A stretch of DNA of 64,000 bases from assembly GCF_033807575.1 (NCBI RefSeq), contig NC_084707.1:8790550-8854549 (forward strand), read 5' to 3'. Positions 22,901 to 31,440 of this stretch are shown piece after piece. This stretch comes from Cydia pomonella. Taxonomy: Eukaryota > Arthropoda > Insecta > Lepidoptera > Tortricidae. The notes under the pieces were generated by a model. The model was not told the DNA's origin. It was given only the letters and a program-made list of their open reading frames with translations, and did not search any database. Position 1 is the stretch's first letter. Each line of letters starts with the position of its first letter. The position numbers and the translations under genes were made by a program.

Positions 22901-25900
22901 TAAGAGCCCTTAATCCTTGGAGCGTTCTCCGATTTCACGAAATAACGCTCCATAGATGGCGTTGGCGCTCGGTACGCGAGCGCCGGCAACGCGACGCGCG
23001 TTTCAATGCAGACTAGAATAATCTTGATAGTTTTCAATATAATTTCAAACAACATTAATTTTAGTGTTATATGATATCATATGGGCACTCTTTATTTTAT
23101 TTTATATGCACAGTAGTTTTTTTTTATGTACACTACTACTAAGTGTACAGACTACAGAGTGTACTATAACCCTTGCTCTTTATTCTGTCTCTTTCACACC
23201 AATGGAAAATGAAGAAGTTAGTAAATGACTGCAGGTATAAATAAAGTATATTAGTGCGATAGAGAGACAGATAGTGTTTCGTTGTCGTATCGTAAACGAT
23301 TGGCATGTTGGCCACACACTTGCTTGGTGCCTAGCCAAAATACCAATCGTTTGCGTATATTAGTGCGATAGAGAGACAGTAGTGTTTCGTTGTCGTATCG
23401 TAAACGATTGGCATGTTGGCTACGCACCCATGATACCTAGCCAAGAAGCCAATCGATTGCGCATATTAGTGCGATAGAGAGACAGATAGTGTTTCCTTGT
23501 CGTATCGTAAACGTTTGGCATGTTGGCTACGCACCCATGCTGCCCAGCCAAGATGCCAATCGTTTGTGCATATTAGTACGAGAGAGAGAGACAGATAGTG
23601 TTTCGTTGTCGTATCGATTGGCATGGTGGCTACGCACCCATGCTGCCTAGTCAAGATGCCAATCGTTTGCGCACATTAGTGCTATAGAGTTTCAGTGTTA
23701 TTTGAAATCACGTTAGGGTTTGTATTATTATTTATGACCCGAATGAAGTCCATCCAGGTTCTTATGATGGAGTCAGGAGTTGGTCACCAGAACTCCTAAT
23801 CTACTCATTATAATTCCATCGTGCTTGGGCTCAAAAGATTTGCCCTGACGAACACCATCGATCTAGATGAGGTCCAGGGTCTCATGACGGAGTCAGGAGT
23901 TGGTCACCAGAACTCCCCAGAACTCCTAATCTACTCATCATAACTCCATCGAGTTTGGGCTCAATAGATTTACCCTGATGAGCACCATCAATCTAGATGA
24001 AGTCCAGGGTCTCATGATGGAGTCAGGAGTAGGTCACTAGAACTCCTAATCTACTCATTATAATTCCATCGTGTTTGGGCTCAAAAGATTTGCCCTGACG
24101 AGTACCATCGATCTAGATGAAGTCCAGGGTCTCATGATGGAGTCAGGAGTTGGTCACCATAATTCCTAATCTAGTCATCATAACTCCATCGTGTTTGGGC
24201 TCAATAGATTTGCCCTCACGAGCACCATCAATCTAGATGATGTTCAGGGTCTCATGATGGAGTCAGGAGTTGGTCACCAGAACTCCTAAACTACTCATCA
24301 TAACCTCATCGTGTTTGGGCTCAATAGATTTGCCCTGACGAGCATCATCAATCTAGATAAAGTCCAGGGTCTCATGATGGAGTCAGGAGTTGGTCACTAG
24401 AAATCCTAATCTACTCATTATAATTCCAACGTGTTTGGGCTCATGAAATTTGCCATGACGAGCACCATCGACCTAGATGAGGTCCAGGGTCTCATGATGG
24501 AGTCAGGAGTTGGTCACCAGAACTCGTAATCTATTTATCATAACTCTAACTTTTGAGCCCAAACACGATGGAGTTATGATGAATAGACTAGGAGTTCTGG
24601 TGACCAACTCCTGAGTCCATCATGAGACCCTGGACCTGATCTAGGTCGATGGTGCTCGTCATGGCAAATTTCATGAGCCCAAACACGTTGGAATTATAAT
24701 GAGTAGATTAGGAGTTCTAGTGACCAACTCCTGACTCCATCATGAGACCCTGGACTTTATCTAGATTGATGGTGCTCGTCAGGGCAAATCTATTGAGCCC
24801 AAACACGATGGCGTTATGATAAGTAGATTAAGAGTCCTGGTGACCAACTCCTGACTCCATCATGAGACCCTGGACCTCATCTAGATCGATGGTGTTCGTC
24901 AGGGCAAATCTTTTGAGCCCAAACACGATGGGATTATAATGAGTAGATTAGGAGTTCTGGTGACCAACTCCTGACTCCATCATGAGAACTTGGACTTCAT
25001 CCGGGTCAAAAATAATAATGCAAATGCAAACCCTAACGTAATTTCAAGTAAAAATGCGTTTTTCAGAAAATCGCAGCCAAATAACACTAGACCCTACTCA
25101 TAGTGTTGTGTTCCTGCCGGTGAGTAAGGTTGCCAGAGCTCAACGAGGGGCGGGAGGGGGTTAGAGTCGGCAACGCGCATGTAACTCCTCTGGAGTTGCA
25201 GGCGTACATAGGCTACGGATACTGCTTACCATCAGGCGGGCCGTAAGCTTGTTTGCCACCGACGTAGTATAAAAAAAAGGACCACTGAAAATCCATCAAT
25301 AAGCGAGAGTCTGTTAAGCATAGTGTAAAAAATGAACTTTTATTAAGATTTTCTAATCGCAGTATATAGCACTTCTCGGAACTCCGTAGCTGATTACGAT
25401 CGCAACGAATGCCTGACAATCGAGCACAGGTCCGTCCTCTAAGCGCGCTCCGCGCGGACTGAGAGCGGGGCGTCGCTGCTGCGTGATTTATACGTGTTTT
25501 AAAAAAATATAAATTTACGGCAATGTAGGTCCCATAGTTATGATTTTTTTTTTTATAGGTTAACATAAAGTTACAGTTTGCTATAATATTATTTTTAAAG
25601 CAAAATATGCGTACAATTTGCGGAAAAAAAATATAATAAAACCCTGTTTTCGCCAAAAAAATGAAGAAAACTCGGAAGGTATTTTATCAGTTTTTTCAAA
25701 TGAATCTTCGATTGTTAATCATTCCAGCCCCTCGTACGAGATATGTTGAATCAAATTGTAGTCATTCATGTACCAAATGATTCTTGTTTACAGCAAAATT
25801 GAGAACCGAAACGCCACATCTCACTGCAAAATTTGGAAAAGACTCCCAAAAAAACTCATTAAAAAAGAGGTTTAAAAGAGAAAATGAAAATTTGAACTGT

Positions 25901-28900
25901 TGGAGCCGCTAGTTTAGGAAACGATTATTTAAGTACGTTACCAGTTTTTGAATAAATACTAATAGTTACGTCGTAATCTTGAATGAAAAAGGAAGCATTT
26001 TACAAAATACGCTCGTCTGTAGGAATAAGGACTCTTAAGAGAGGCTTCCATACTCTTGGTATAATAATAACAGGCCAAGAGCATGTCGGGCCACGCTCAG
26101 TGTAGGGTTCCGTAGTTCCTCTTCCGTCACATTAAGCTAAACTGGAGCTTAAAGTATAGTAAATTGTTAACCAAGGGATGAAACGGTACCTTTCACCCGA
26201 GTTAAACAAATAGGCAAATTTGCATAATCAGTACCTAATTAAAGTAAGTCTTTTTACTATGAAGGGATTTTTTTTTGCGATAACTCAAAAACAGCTAAAC
26301 TGATCATGTCCGCTATAGTTTTCATTTAATGTCTTTCTTAAGCTCTACTTCCACGATTTTTTCCATATTTTTTGGACCTATGGTTCAAAAGTTAGAGGGG
26401 GGGGGGGGACACATTTTTTTATTCTTTCGGAGCGATTATCTCCGAATATGATCACTTTATCAAAAAATGTTTCTTGAAAACCCCTATTCGTTTTGAAAGA
26501 CCTTTCCAACGATACCCCACACTCTAGGGTTGAAGCGAAAAAAATAATTCACCCCCACTTTACGTGTAGGGGAGGTACCCTAAAAAAAATTAAATTTTTA
26601 GATTTTATTGTACGACTTTGTCGGCTTTATTGATTTATATATCCATGCCAAATTTCAGCTTTCTAGCACTAACGACCACGGAGCAAAGCCTCGGACAGAC
26701 AGACAGACGGACATGGCGAAACTATAAGGGTTCCGTTTTATGCCATTTGGCTACGGAACCCTAAAAAGGAGAGTTAGCTGATGACCACTTTGCGGTGATA
26801 AACAGAGCGAAAGTAGTGTAGACATATCATAAAACATCTTACTTTATACATTTCCAATTTTCAGATACCTCCCGGCCTCCGCGGCCGCTAGAAGAGAACG
26901 GCACATCATACTGGTTCGTGTCACGCGAGGAGATGGAACGGGACGCGCACGCGGGCCGCTTCCTCGAGTATGGAGAACATAATGGGCATCTTTACGGGAC
27001 CCACTTGGATTCCATTAGGGCTGTTATTAAGGAGGGTGAGTTGTATTCACTTTTTTAATGTTTTATTGTTGCAACTTGGAATTTGAATCGTGTCAGTACT
27101 ACCCGTCTGACAGATAAATAAATCCAAAGATTCAAATTAGAATAGAACGAGAGATCTTTTTATAGGCCTCGGGCGGCGAGTGGATATGCTTATAATTACT
27201 CCATCTGAAGCATACTTTACGAAACTACCTTAAATTACACACTTAGCCAAAACCCTCACTTCAACATACAGCTGAAGACAGACTTGTAATTTTGAGTGCG
27301 CATTATGGAGCATGACAGATGCGGAACGCAATTCTGAATATTGAAGACCGTAAATTTCGTCCGCGCGTCACCCATCAGTCCCATCACCCACTCCCGTTGC
27401 GCAGCGTGTGACGCAAGCCTTAAAACTTTAACAGATAAATGAGGAGACAGAGTTTTTTTTAGTTTATTCAGAAACTAAAGAGTCATATAAATACATGAAA
27501 TATGCAATACAAAAGATGTATTGGTAACAAATGAAAAAAGCAACAAAAAGGCCAAGAGGTTCATAGTTATAAATAATGTTAACTGAAATAGTTCTTGGCA
27601 GAAAAACTGTCATAAAACAGCGATCGAGGGCGTAAGGGGACAACTGAAACTTGCTTAACATAGGACAATAATTAATACCTTTAAGCGTTTTAAACAACAA
27701 CACATAATATATTGAGGTTCCATGCGTCACAGGCAAGATGTGCATCCTGGACTGCGCGCCGGCGTCGCTGAAGCTGCTGCACAACAGCAGCGAGTTCCTG
27801 CCCTACGTGGTGCTGCTGGCCGCGCCCGGCATCGAGCAGCTGCGCAACCTCACCTTCGCCTCCAACCGCAACCTCACGGTAGCTGCGGCCCCTGCATACT
27901 GTTTATTGCGGATAGCGTTGGGATCGCTCCGATGGACTCGCTTTGTTTTTGATACAAAGATCGACTACTATAACGAAGGATTTGATTTGTGCCATATCAA
28001 CATACAATGTATCCTTGACTTTTCGAGAACCCGGATGCAAAAATTTTGCTACAAAACACTTTGTTTCAAAATTTACCTTTTTAAACTTTTCTCACTCAGA
28101 CTCGTTAGCTGATCTTGGCAATTATAAAATGTCCCCATTTTTATATCAAAAAAATCAACTTGCCCATGTGCCACACGCGTTCATAAATAGTCATAATACA
28201 TTGTTGCTATGCAAATTATGTGGACCCGTTTCATTGTCTGGATTGGAAGTGTTAAAAAAACTGAAAAAATAAGTTATGCAGCAAAAAAAGTAGTTTGTTC
28301 TAAGAGAACGATCTTTGTATCAATGTTAGAATGCTATTATGTTTCCTGTGCCCGAGCTTTAAGCCAATTTTGATGGACCTTTAATTTAAAAACCCTTTGA
28401 ATGTCATCGTCATCGAAATGATATGTGATGTAGATTATCGTGATTGCCTATTTTAGAAGCCTTACGAGATCCCCTCTGCCTGACTCCGTAAAATGATACA
28501 TTATTTTTAGATTTAATTCATTTATTTTTGGAATGCCAGTTTATAGTATTAACCTTTTACGTAACATAATTTTTATTTAGTTTCGATACTTCAAATCTAT
28601 GTAAACAAGTCACTCGGTAAGAAAATCTTCATGCAAAATGACCCATTTTCTTTGTTATCATATGTTTAAGCTGCTGACAGTTTAAGGGTCGCACCACACT
28701 AGCATCTCCCGAGCGTTGGCGTTTAGTCAACTCTATGGCTGCTCGACGCAGCGTTGGCGCACCTGCGCAGCGACGCCATTTTCCATAGCGCTGGCTAGAC
28801 GGCGACGCTCAAAAGACGATAGTTTGGTCCTAATGCGGCTATATCGATAAAACATAATACGATTGTGTTACGTGAAAAGTTTCTATATTTCAGTTATAAG

Positions 28901-31229
28901 TTGTTCTATCCCCCTAGTTTTTAGTCAGTTGTAAATTGAGTATCCTTATGCCCAGTTGCACAAACGTTAAATTAATGTTATTACCAGCCAGCATGTCACT
29001 TCATTTCCAGAAAAAGTGACAACAATAATATATGATCAATGATTCATTGACTATGTAAGATATGTAAAAGTTCGAATGTTGTCTAAACGAGATGGCGCTT
29101 TACAGCTCCATCCTAGAGTAATAAGTAAGTATAGAGTGCTCACTCCATACATCAATGTTCTTACCCTTATTATTTTCGTAGTCGACATCTAGCATCAAGT
29201 AGCGGATTTATCAGAACCGCTACTTGACAAGATGTGCAACGAGTGTCGCGACCGACAAAAAGTATATTGCTCAACAATTTACAACTAATAATACAAGCAG
29301 AAGGCGTTGAAAATAGATCCGTTTATAAGATTAGCATAAAATTGTTGAGCATTAAACTTTTCTTTCGTCGCGACATCTATTGATAAAAGTGATAAATCCG
29401 CTATTTGACGCTAGATATCGACTAGGAAAGTAAAGTTTTGGTAAGAAAACTGATGTATGGAGTGAGCACTCTATGCTTACTTATTTCTCTATGGCTCCGT
29501 ACATTAGGCAGCAGCTCTGTTAATCTGGTTTGCCGTACAGCGCTATCTTTGTCAGCTGTCAAATTAGGAGGCACGTTTGTTTGCTTAGACTATCTCATTA
29601 TTACAATCAAAAACTAAAACTAATAAGTTTACTATAAAATAACGTTCGTGTAACTGTGTTTTACCCTAAGCATGCCAGTGTTTGATATATTCCGTGTTGT
29701 GCGCATGTCTAGTTCGACCGGCAGAGCTCCATTCGCTTTAGCTCGCGCCGCGCGCGCACGCTAGAGTCCCTCGCTTCGCTCTACGAGGTAAGATTTTTTT
29801 GTTTTTCCAAAGAAAATTGCTTAGACTATATTCGGGTATGTTGGATAATTCCAAAACTCAGATGAAAATCACTTAAAATTCCACCACAATAAGAGTTCCT
29901 TTTCGGAATTATCCGACAATCTTCGATATTTGGAATTATCTGAATTCGACTTATATGATTAACTACTAACGGTAACTATAGGTTTTCGACAGCGTATACG
30001 TATACCTACAAGTCGAAAAACAACTACTTTAAAAAAATTCTGGCTGTCAAATGATAACACAAAAGGATCAAGACTGGACAGCTACAAGTAAGACACGACG
30101 CCGCAAAAAAGTTTGCCGGGTATCCTTTGTTGTCACTACTCGTATTGTTTACGCCTAATGACCCTCTCAGGTGGAATCCCGCCATCGCAAATGAAATGGG
30201 GTATACCTAGATGTTTTTAGCATCTGAACAGTAGGTAATTTAAAAACCTAACCTTTTTCAATATTGAAGTCCAAATTATAACTCACGTTATTCTTCTTTC
30301 CGTAATTATATAAAAACTTGAAAATTTTACATTGATTATTAAATTTTAGACCGTAAATAAATTGGAACCATCATTCAATTACCTTCTTAAGACTTAAAAA
30401 TTGGATATATGTAAAGAGTATTCGAATACGAACCACAAATAAGTAGAAATACATAGTATGCTTGAAATGCAAGATACGAGTATCATTCAGTTTTTGAATG
30501 TTAACACATTCACTGCCGGGAACCCACCTGGTGGGCGCTCGTGAACTTTGTTCAGATGCCGGACAACCCGCTGGGCGGGTTGTTTTGTACGCAGCTATAG
30601 ATCACCGGTTTCTGGGGTAGTGCGCCGTTTTTTGTCTGGCAGTGAATGTGTTAAAAGGCATGTGGACTCACACAGAGCCAGCATATGCGCGAGGCAATTT
30701 CCTCAGCCGGCGGGGCGCGCGCGCTTTCCTTGCCTGAGCGAGCCGCCTCGGCCGAGGCACGTCTACACTGGCCGGTTTGTGCGCGAGGAAATTGCCTCGC
30801 GCGTATGCTGGCTCTGTGTGGATCCGCATAATGTCGTATTTGTTTGCATGATAGATAGAAATTATGTAATGAAGTAAATCAAAATGTGTTTATGTCATTT
30901 TTTGACCATTATCTATTTGGCATGTATTCGTAACACACTTAAAACAATAACAAATACATATTTTAACCAAAAAAAACTTACATCAATAAGTATATCACTT
31001 ACATTTAACTCTTTATCTTTGCCACCTAAATAAAACGCGTCGTGTGAAACAGGAAGAAGACATGAAGCAAACACTAGAAGAGAGCGCACGGATACAACGC
31101 CAGAACGAGAAATACATCGACCTGGTCATCACCAACCACAACAACGACACCTCGTACTCGCGCATCATGGACGCGCTGCACGCGCTCTCCACCGACCACC
31201 AGTGGGTGCCTGTTAGCTGGATATACTAA
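7902..31229 (+). CDS. vari: MAGUK scaffold protein varicose (MPP2/MPP6 type)
   Basis: Membrane-associated guanylate-kinase scaffold; in flies varicose organises septate junctions at epithelial membranes. Exons: 7902-7980 (proposed), 14992-15089, 16160-16309, 16931-17125, 19528-19758, 20935-21033, 21365-21523, 22554-22764, 26865-27035, 27733-27878, 29713-29787, 31053-31229. All junctions are GT-AG and in phase, giving 596 residues. Domains: L27 region (about 40-125), PDZ from about 155 with its carboxylate loop at PLGLT, SH3 from about 252 (ALFDYNP, NWWQA), then a basic hook (SKKKKK) and guanylate-kinase-like domain from about 375. The P-loop reads GTRGVGRRT, lacking the catalytic-type lysine, as in scaffolding MAGUKs. 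The end WVPVSWIY matches MPP2/MPP6/varicose rather than PALS1 or Dlg. The proposed first exon ends in G before GTAAGC, which fits the one-base phase needed at 14992. Exon 29713-29787 is 75 nt, so it could be skipped in frame. Confidence 0.92.
10810..12047. mobile_element. 1.24-kb element with about 260-bp inverted arms
   Basis: The segment 10810-11069 is repeated in reverse complement at 11788-12047, with shared blocks such as GTAAAACGCGAATTTCTCC, ATGAAAAAGGGGCC and TCGCAAAGATATC. The spacer (11070-11787) has no useful ORF. This is a foldback or long-TIR non-autonomous transposon. If transcribed in the vari intron it could form a long RNA hairpin. Confidence 0.7.
12111..12238. mobile_element. 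MITE family D copy
   Basis: It starts with a GGTTGCACCAAACCGTCTG-type end and finishes in GTTGGTGCAACTGGCCC. Related copies are near 35795-35910 and 61057-61180, each with GCACCA/TGGTGCAA ends and a TGACGTTGATCAG-like interior. Confidence 0.5.
12332..12487. mobile_element. MITE family F copy
   Basis: An imperfect palindrome: AGGCCAAGATAAGTTACCAA at the left faces a right end with GCTGCCTTATCTTGATCTG. The interior carries GTGCAAATGTTATTTTAAAC and GTTTACTTAACACTTGCAC. Related copies are at 33358-33527, 35487-35698, 38705-38812 and 45452-45560. Confidence 0.55.
12529..12670. mobile_element. MITE family B copy
   Basis: The ends GACCACTTGCA and TGCAAGTGGCCC are inverted; the interior is full of GGTTAACCGGTTAA-type palindromes. 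A shorter copy is at 35114-35220. Confidence 0.6.
15090..16159 (+). other. vari intron 2
   Basis: About 1.07 kb, GTAAGT to CAG. It includes a weak hairpin near 15215-15330 (GATATCAAAAAG facing CTTTTTGATAT) and a fragment near 15757-15790 with GGGTTCC...ACGGAACCC inverted ends of a common repeat class. No exon is seen. Confidence 0.6.
16310..16930 (+). other. vari intron 3
   Basis: This 621-bp intron is largely occupied by a 227-bp palindromic transposon (16625-16851) ending only about 80 bases before the acceptor. Confidence 0.6.
16625..16851. mobile_element. TA-flanked MITE, 227 bp
   Basis: The left end is CAGTCAGCATCAAAAGTAG, and the right end GATGCTGACTG is its inverted partner; each side is bordered by TA (16623-16624 and 16852-16853). 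TA duplication fits the Tc1/mariner superfamily. No ORF of its own. Confidence 0.7.
18374..18530. mobile_element. Palindromic MITE family A, near-perfect copy
   Basis: GCGGGTCCACACGGAGCAAG runs inward to a GGCCGAGGC core and back out to CTCTGTGTGGACCCGC. The whole 157-bp unit is one hairpin containing CACAAACCGGCCAGTGTA and its inverse. Other copies: 30658-30831, 37653-38668 (split by an insertion) and 57265-57380. Confidence 0.75.
18632..19250 (+). mobile_element. 5'-truncated LINE, C-terminal reverse-transcriptase part
   Basis: An uninterrupted frame (ends 19192) reads RRIVNGWKRYWSLKEVF, then VLPVLMYGSQTW, then WAGHIIRG and RPLMRWDDDI. These are typical of the end of the reverse transcriptase in insect non-LTR retrotransposons, often annotated as endonuclease-reverse transcriptase. 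It is followed by AATAAAGG and a tandem ATTTT tail at about 19224-19248, the usual LINE 3' end. The 5' part is missing. It lies in the vari intron, same strand. Confidence 0.8.
19945..20062. mobile_element. Short palindromic element
   Basis: CTATAACCGCGAAAATCGAA at the left faces TTCGGTTTTCGCGGTAGG at the right; inside, ATTGCGGG and CCCCGCAAT also pair. A fragment with GTGAGAGTAA and GATCCCCGCAATT recurs at about 41310-41340. Confidence 0.55.
20270..20596 (+). mobile_element. Non-LTR retroelement 3' end
   Basis: Unique-looking sequence ends in GAATAAAACAAATTC followed by repeated TTCTA units (about 20568-20596), the kind of short-repeat tail left by LINE or SINE retrotransposition. No coding sequence. 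Confidence 0.5.
21900..22408 (+). mobile_element. CR1/Jockey-like LINE 3' end, split by a SINE
   Basis: A frame ending at about 22033 reads RTLRLWNALPSEVFP, then MGFFKKGVYRFLKGR and a stop, the typical C-terminus of a CR1/Jockey-type reverse-transcriptase protein. The 3' sequence resumes at about 22315 with ACACCTCTGGAGTTGCAGGC and ends GTTTGCCACCGTCGTGGTAT plus an A run. The intact join can be seen at 25150-25275, where GCATGTAACTCCTCTGGAG is continuous. The SINE at 22065-22314 therefore inserted into this LINE. Confidence 0.75.
22065..22314 (-). mobile_element. tRNA-derived SINE
   Basis: Read on the minus strand it begins GACCGGTCTGGCCTAGTGGG (A-box region), has a B-box GGTTCAAATCC, then a tRNA-unrelated body and an AT-rich end. 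A second copy lies on the plus strand at 39328-39575. Confidence 0.8.
23249..23690. repeat. 107-bp tandem array, about four units, each with a hairpin
   Basis: Units start with TATTAGTGCGATAGAGAGAC at 23249, 23358, 23464 and 23571, with a partial fifth near 23672. Within each unit ACGATTGGCATGTTGGC pairs with a GCCAAGATGCCAATCGTT-type segment, so every unit can form its own stem. Confidence 0.8.
23702..25050. mobile_element. Foldback element built from 120-bp units
   Basis: The outer ends are inverted: TTGAAATCACGTTAGGGTTT at 23702 against AAACCCTAACGTAATTTCAA ending near 25047. Inside, a unit marked CTCATGATGGAGTCAGG occurs in direct orientation at 23761, 23881, 24011, 24131, 24251, 24371 and 24491. 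It then occurs inverted (CCATCATGAG) at 24617, 24737, 24857 and 24977. The switch of orientation is near 24550. No coding sequence. Arms of tandem subrepeats with inverted ends are the mark of foldback transposons. Confidence 0.8.
25150..25275 (+). mobile_element. LINE 3' end fragment
   Basis: CGCATGTAACTCCTCTGGAG, then ACCATCAGGCGGGCCGTAAG, then TTTGCCACCGACGTAGTAT and an A run. It has the same 3' terminus as the LINE at 22315-22408, here uninterrupted. Confidence 0.65.
26103..26763. mobile_element. TIR element with AGGGTTCCGTA ends
   Basis: The ends TAGGGTTCCGTA and TACGGAACCCTA are inverted. The interior has a 13-14 base G run near 26397 and a GACAGACAGACGGACATGGC tract near the right end. 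Related pieces appear near 15757, 36364-36868, 40200-40285 and 60250-60590. No ORF is recognised. Confidence 0.6.
27036..27732 (+). other. vari intron 9
   Basis: 697 bp, GTGAGT to CACAG. Nothing recognised; the minus-strand frame at 27464-27784 has no protein family resemblance. Confidence 0.5.
27879..29712 (+). other. vari intron 10
   Basis: 1.8 kb. It contains a GC-richer patch near 28690-28830 with repeated CGACGC/GCGTTGGCG motifs and a palindromic element at 29112-29495. No exon is seen. Confidence 0.5.
29112..29495. mobile_element. Palindromic MITE, about 385 bp
   Basis: The left end has AATAAGTAAGTATAGAGTGC then TCACTCCATACATCA; the right end has TGATGTATGGAGTGAGCACT then ATGCTTACTTATT. 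Inner stretches with AGTAGCGGATTTATC and GATAAATCCGCTATTTG also pair. No ORF. Confidence 0.65.
30505..30650. mobile_element. TTAA-flanked MITE (piggyBac type)
   Basis: The inverted ends CACATTCACTGCC and GGCAGTGAATGTG are bordered on both sides by TTAA (30501-30504 and 30651-30654), the target site used by the piggyBac superfamily. The interior includes ACCCACCTGGTGGGC. 146 bp, non-coding. Confidence 0.75.
30658..30831. mobile_element. Palindromic MITE family A copy
   Basis: It begins near GGACTCACACAGAGCCAGC, holds GGCCGAGGCACGTCTACAC and ends CTGGCTCTGTGTGGATCCGC. Its left arm is longer and altered (GGGGCGCGCGCGC) compared with 18374-18530. Confidence 0.65.
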
Positions 31230-31276
31230 CAGTACCCTTCGCTGTACGATCGAACACGAAGTGTCCGTGAGACCTT

Positions 31277-31440
31277 ACTGTTTAGCAAACGTTAGAAGAG
31301 AGCGGATACAGCGCCAGAACCATACCTGGTCTTCACGAACCATGACAACGACACCACGTACTCGCGCCTCATGGACACGCTCTCCACCGACCACCAGTGG
31401 GTGCCTGTTAGCTGGATATACTAACAGTTGCTAACAGCAC
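31277..31440 (+). pseudogene. Broken tandem copy of the last vari exon
   Basis: About 50 bp after the vari stop, the last exon is repeated with high similarity from TTAGAAGAGAGCG to GGATATACTAACAGT. Gaps of about 4, 10 and 9 bases relative to 31070-31229 break the frame, although the final codons for STDHQWVPVSWIY and the stop are present. I see no acceptor like the one at 31052. It is most simply a decayed tandem duplication; it will be carried in the vari 3' UTR. Confidence 0.85.

Larger units (their letters stand above)
22765..26864 (+). other. vari intron 8, repeat cluster
   Basis: This 4.1-kb intron splits the guanylate-kinase domain. It carries, in order, a 107-bp tandem array (23249-23690), a 1.35-kb foldback (23702-25050), a LINE 3' end (25150-25275), a region with no recognised content (25276-26100) and a TIR element (26103-26763). 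Confidence 0.6.
29788..31052 (+). other. vari intron 11
   Basis: 1.27 kb; the middle is occupied by two adjacent transposon copies (30505-30650 and 30658-30831). The rest is AT-rich and unassigned. Confidence 0.55.

Noticed and set aside
23249..25050. CRISPR-like array
   Set aside because: Units are whole 107-bp or 120-bp repeats without variable spacers, and this is an insect genome.
27943..28272. 109-codon frame after a vari exon
   Set aside because: It lies wholly in intron 10 with no recognisable motif.
30548..30877. 109-codon frame
   Set aside because: It runs across two adjacent MITEs and is explained by their GC-rich palindromes.
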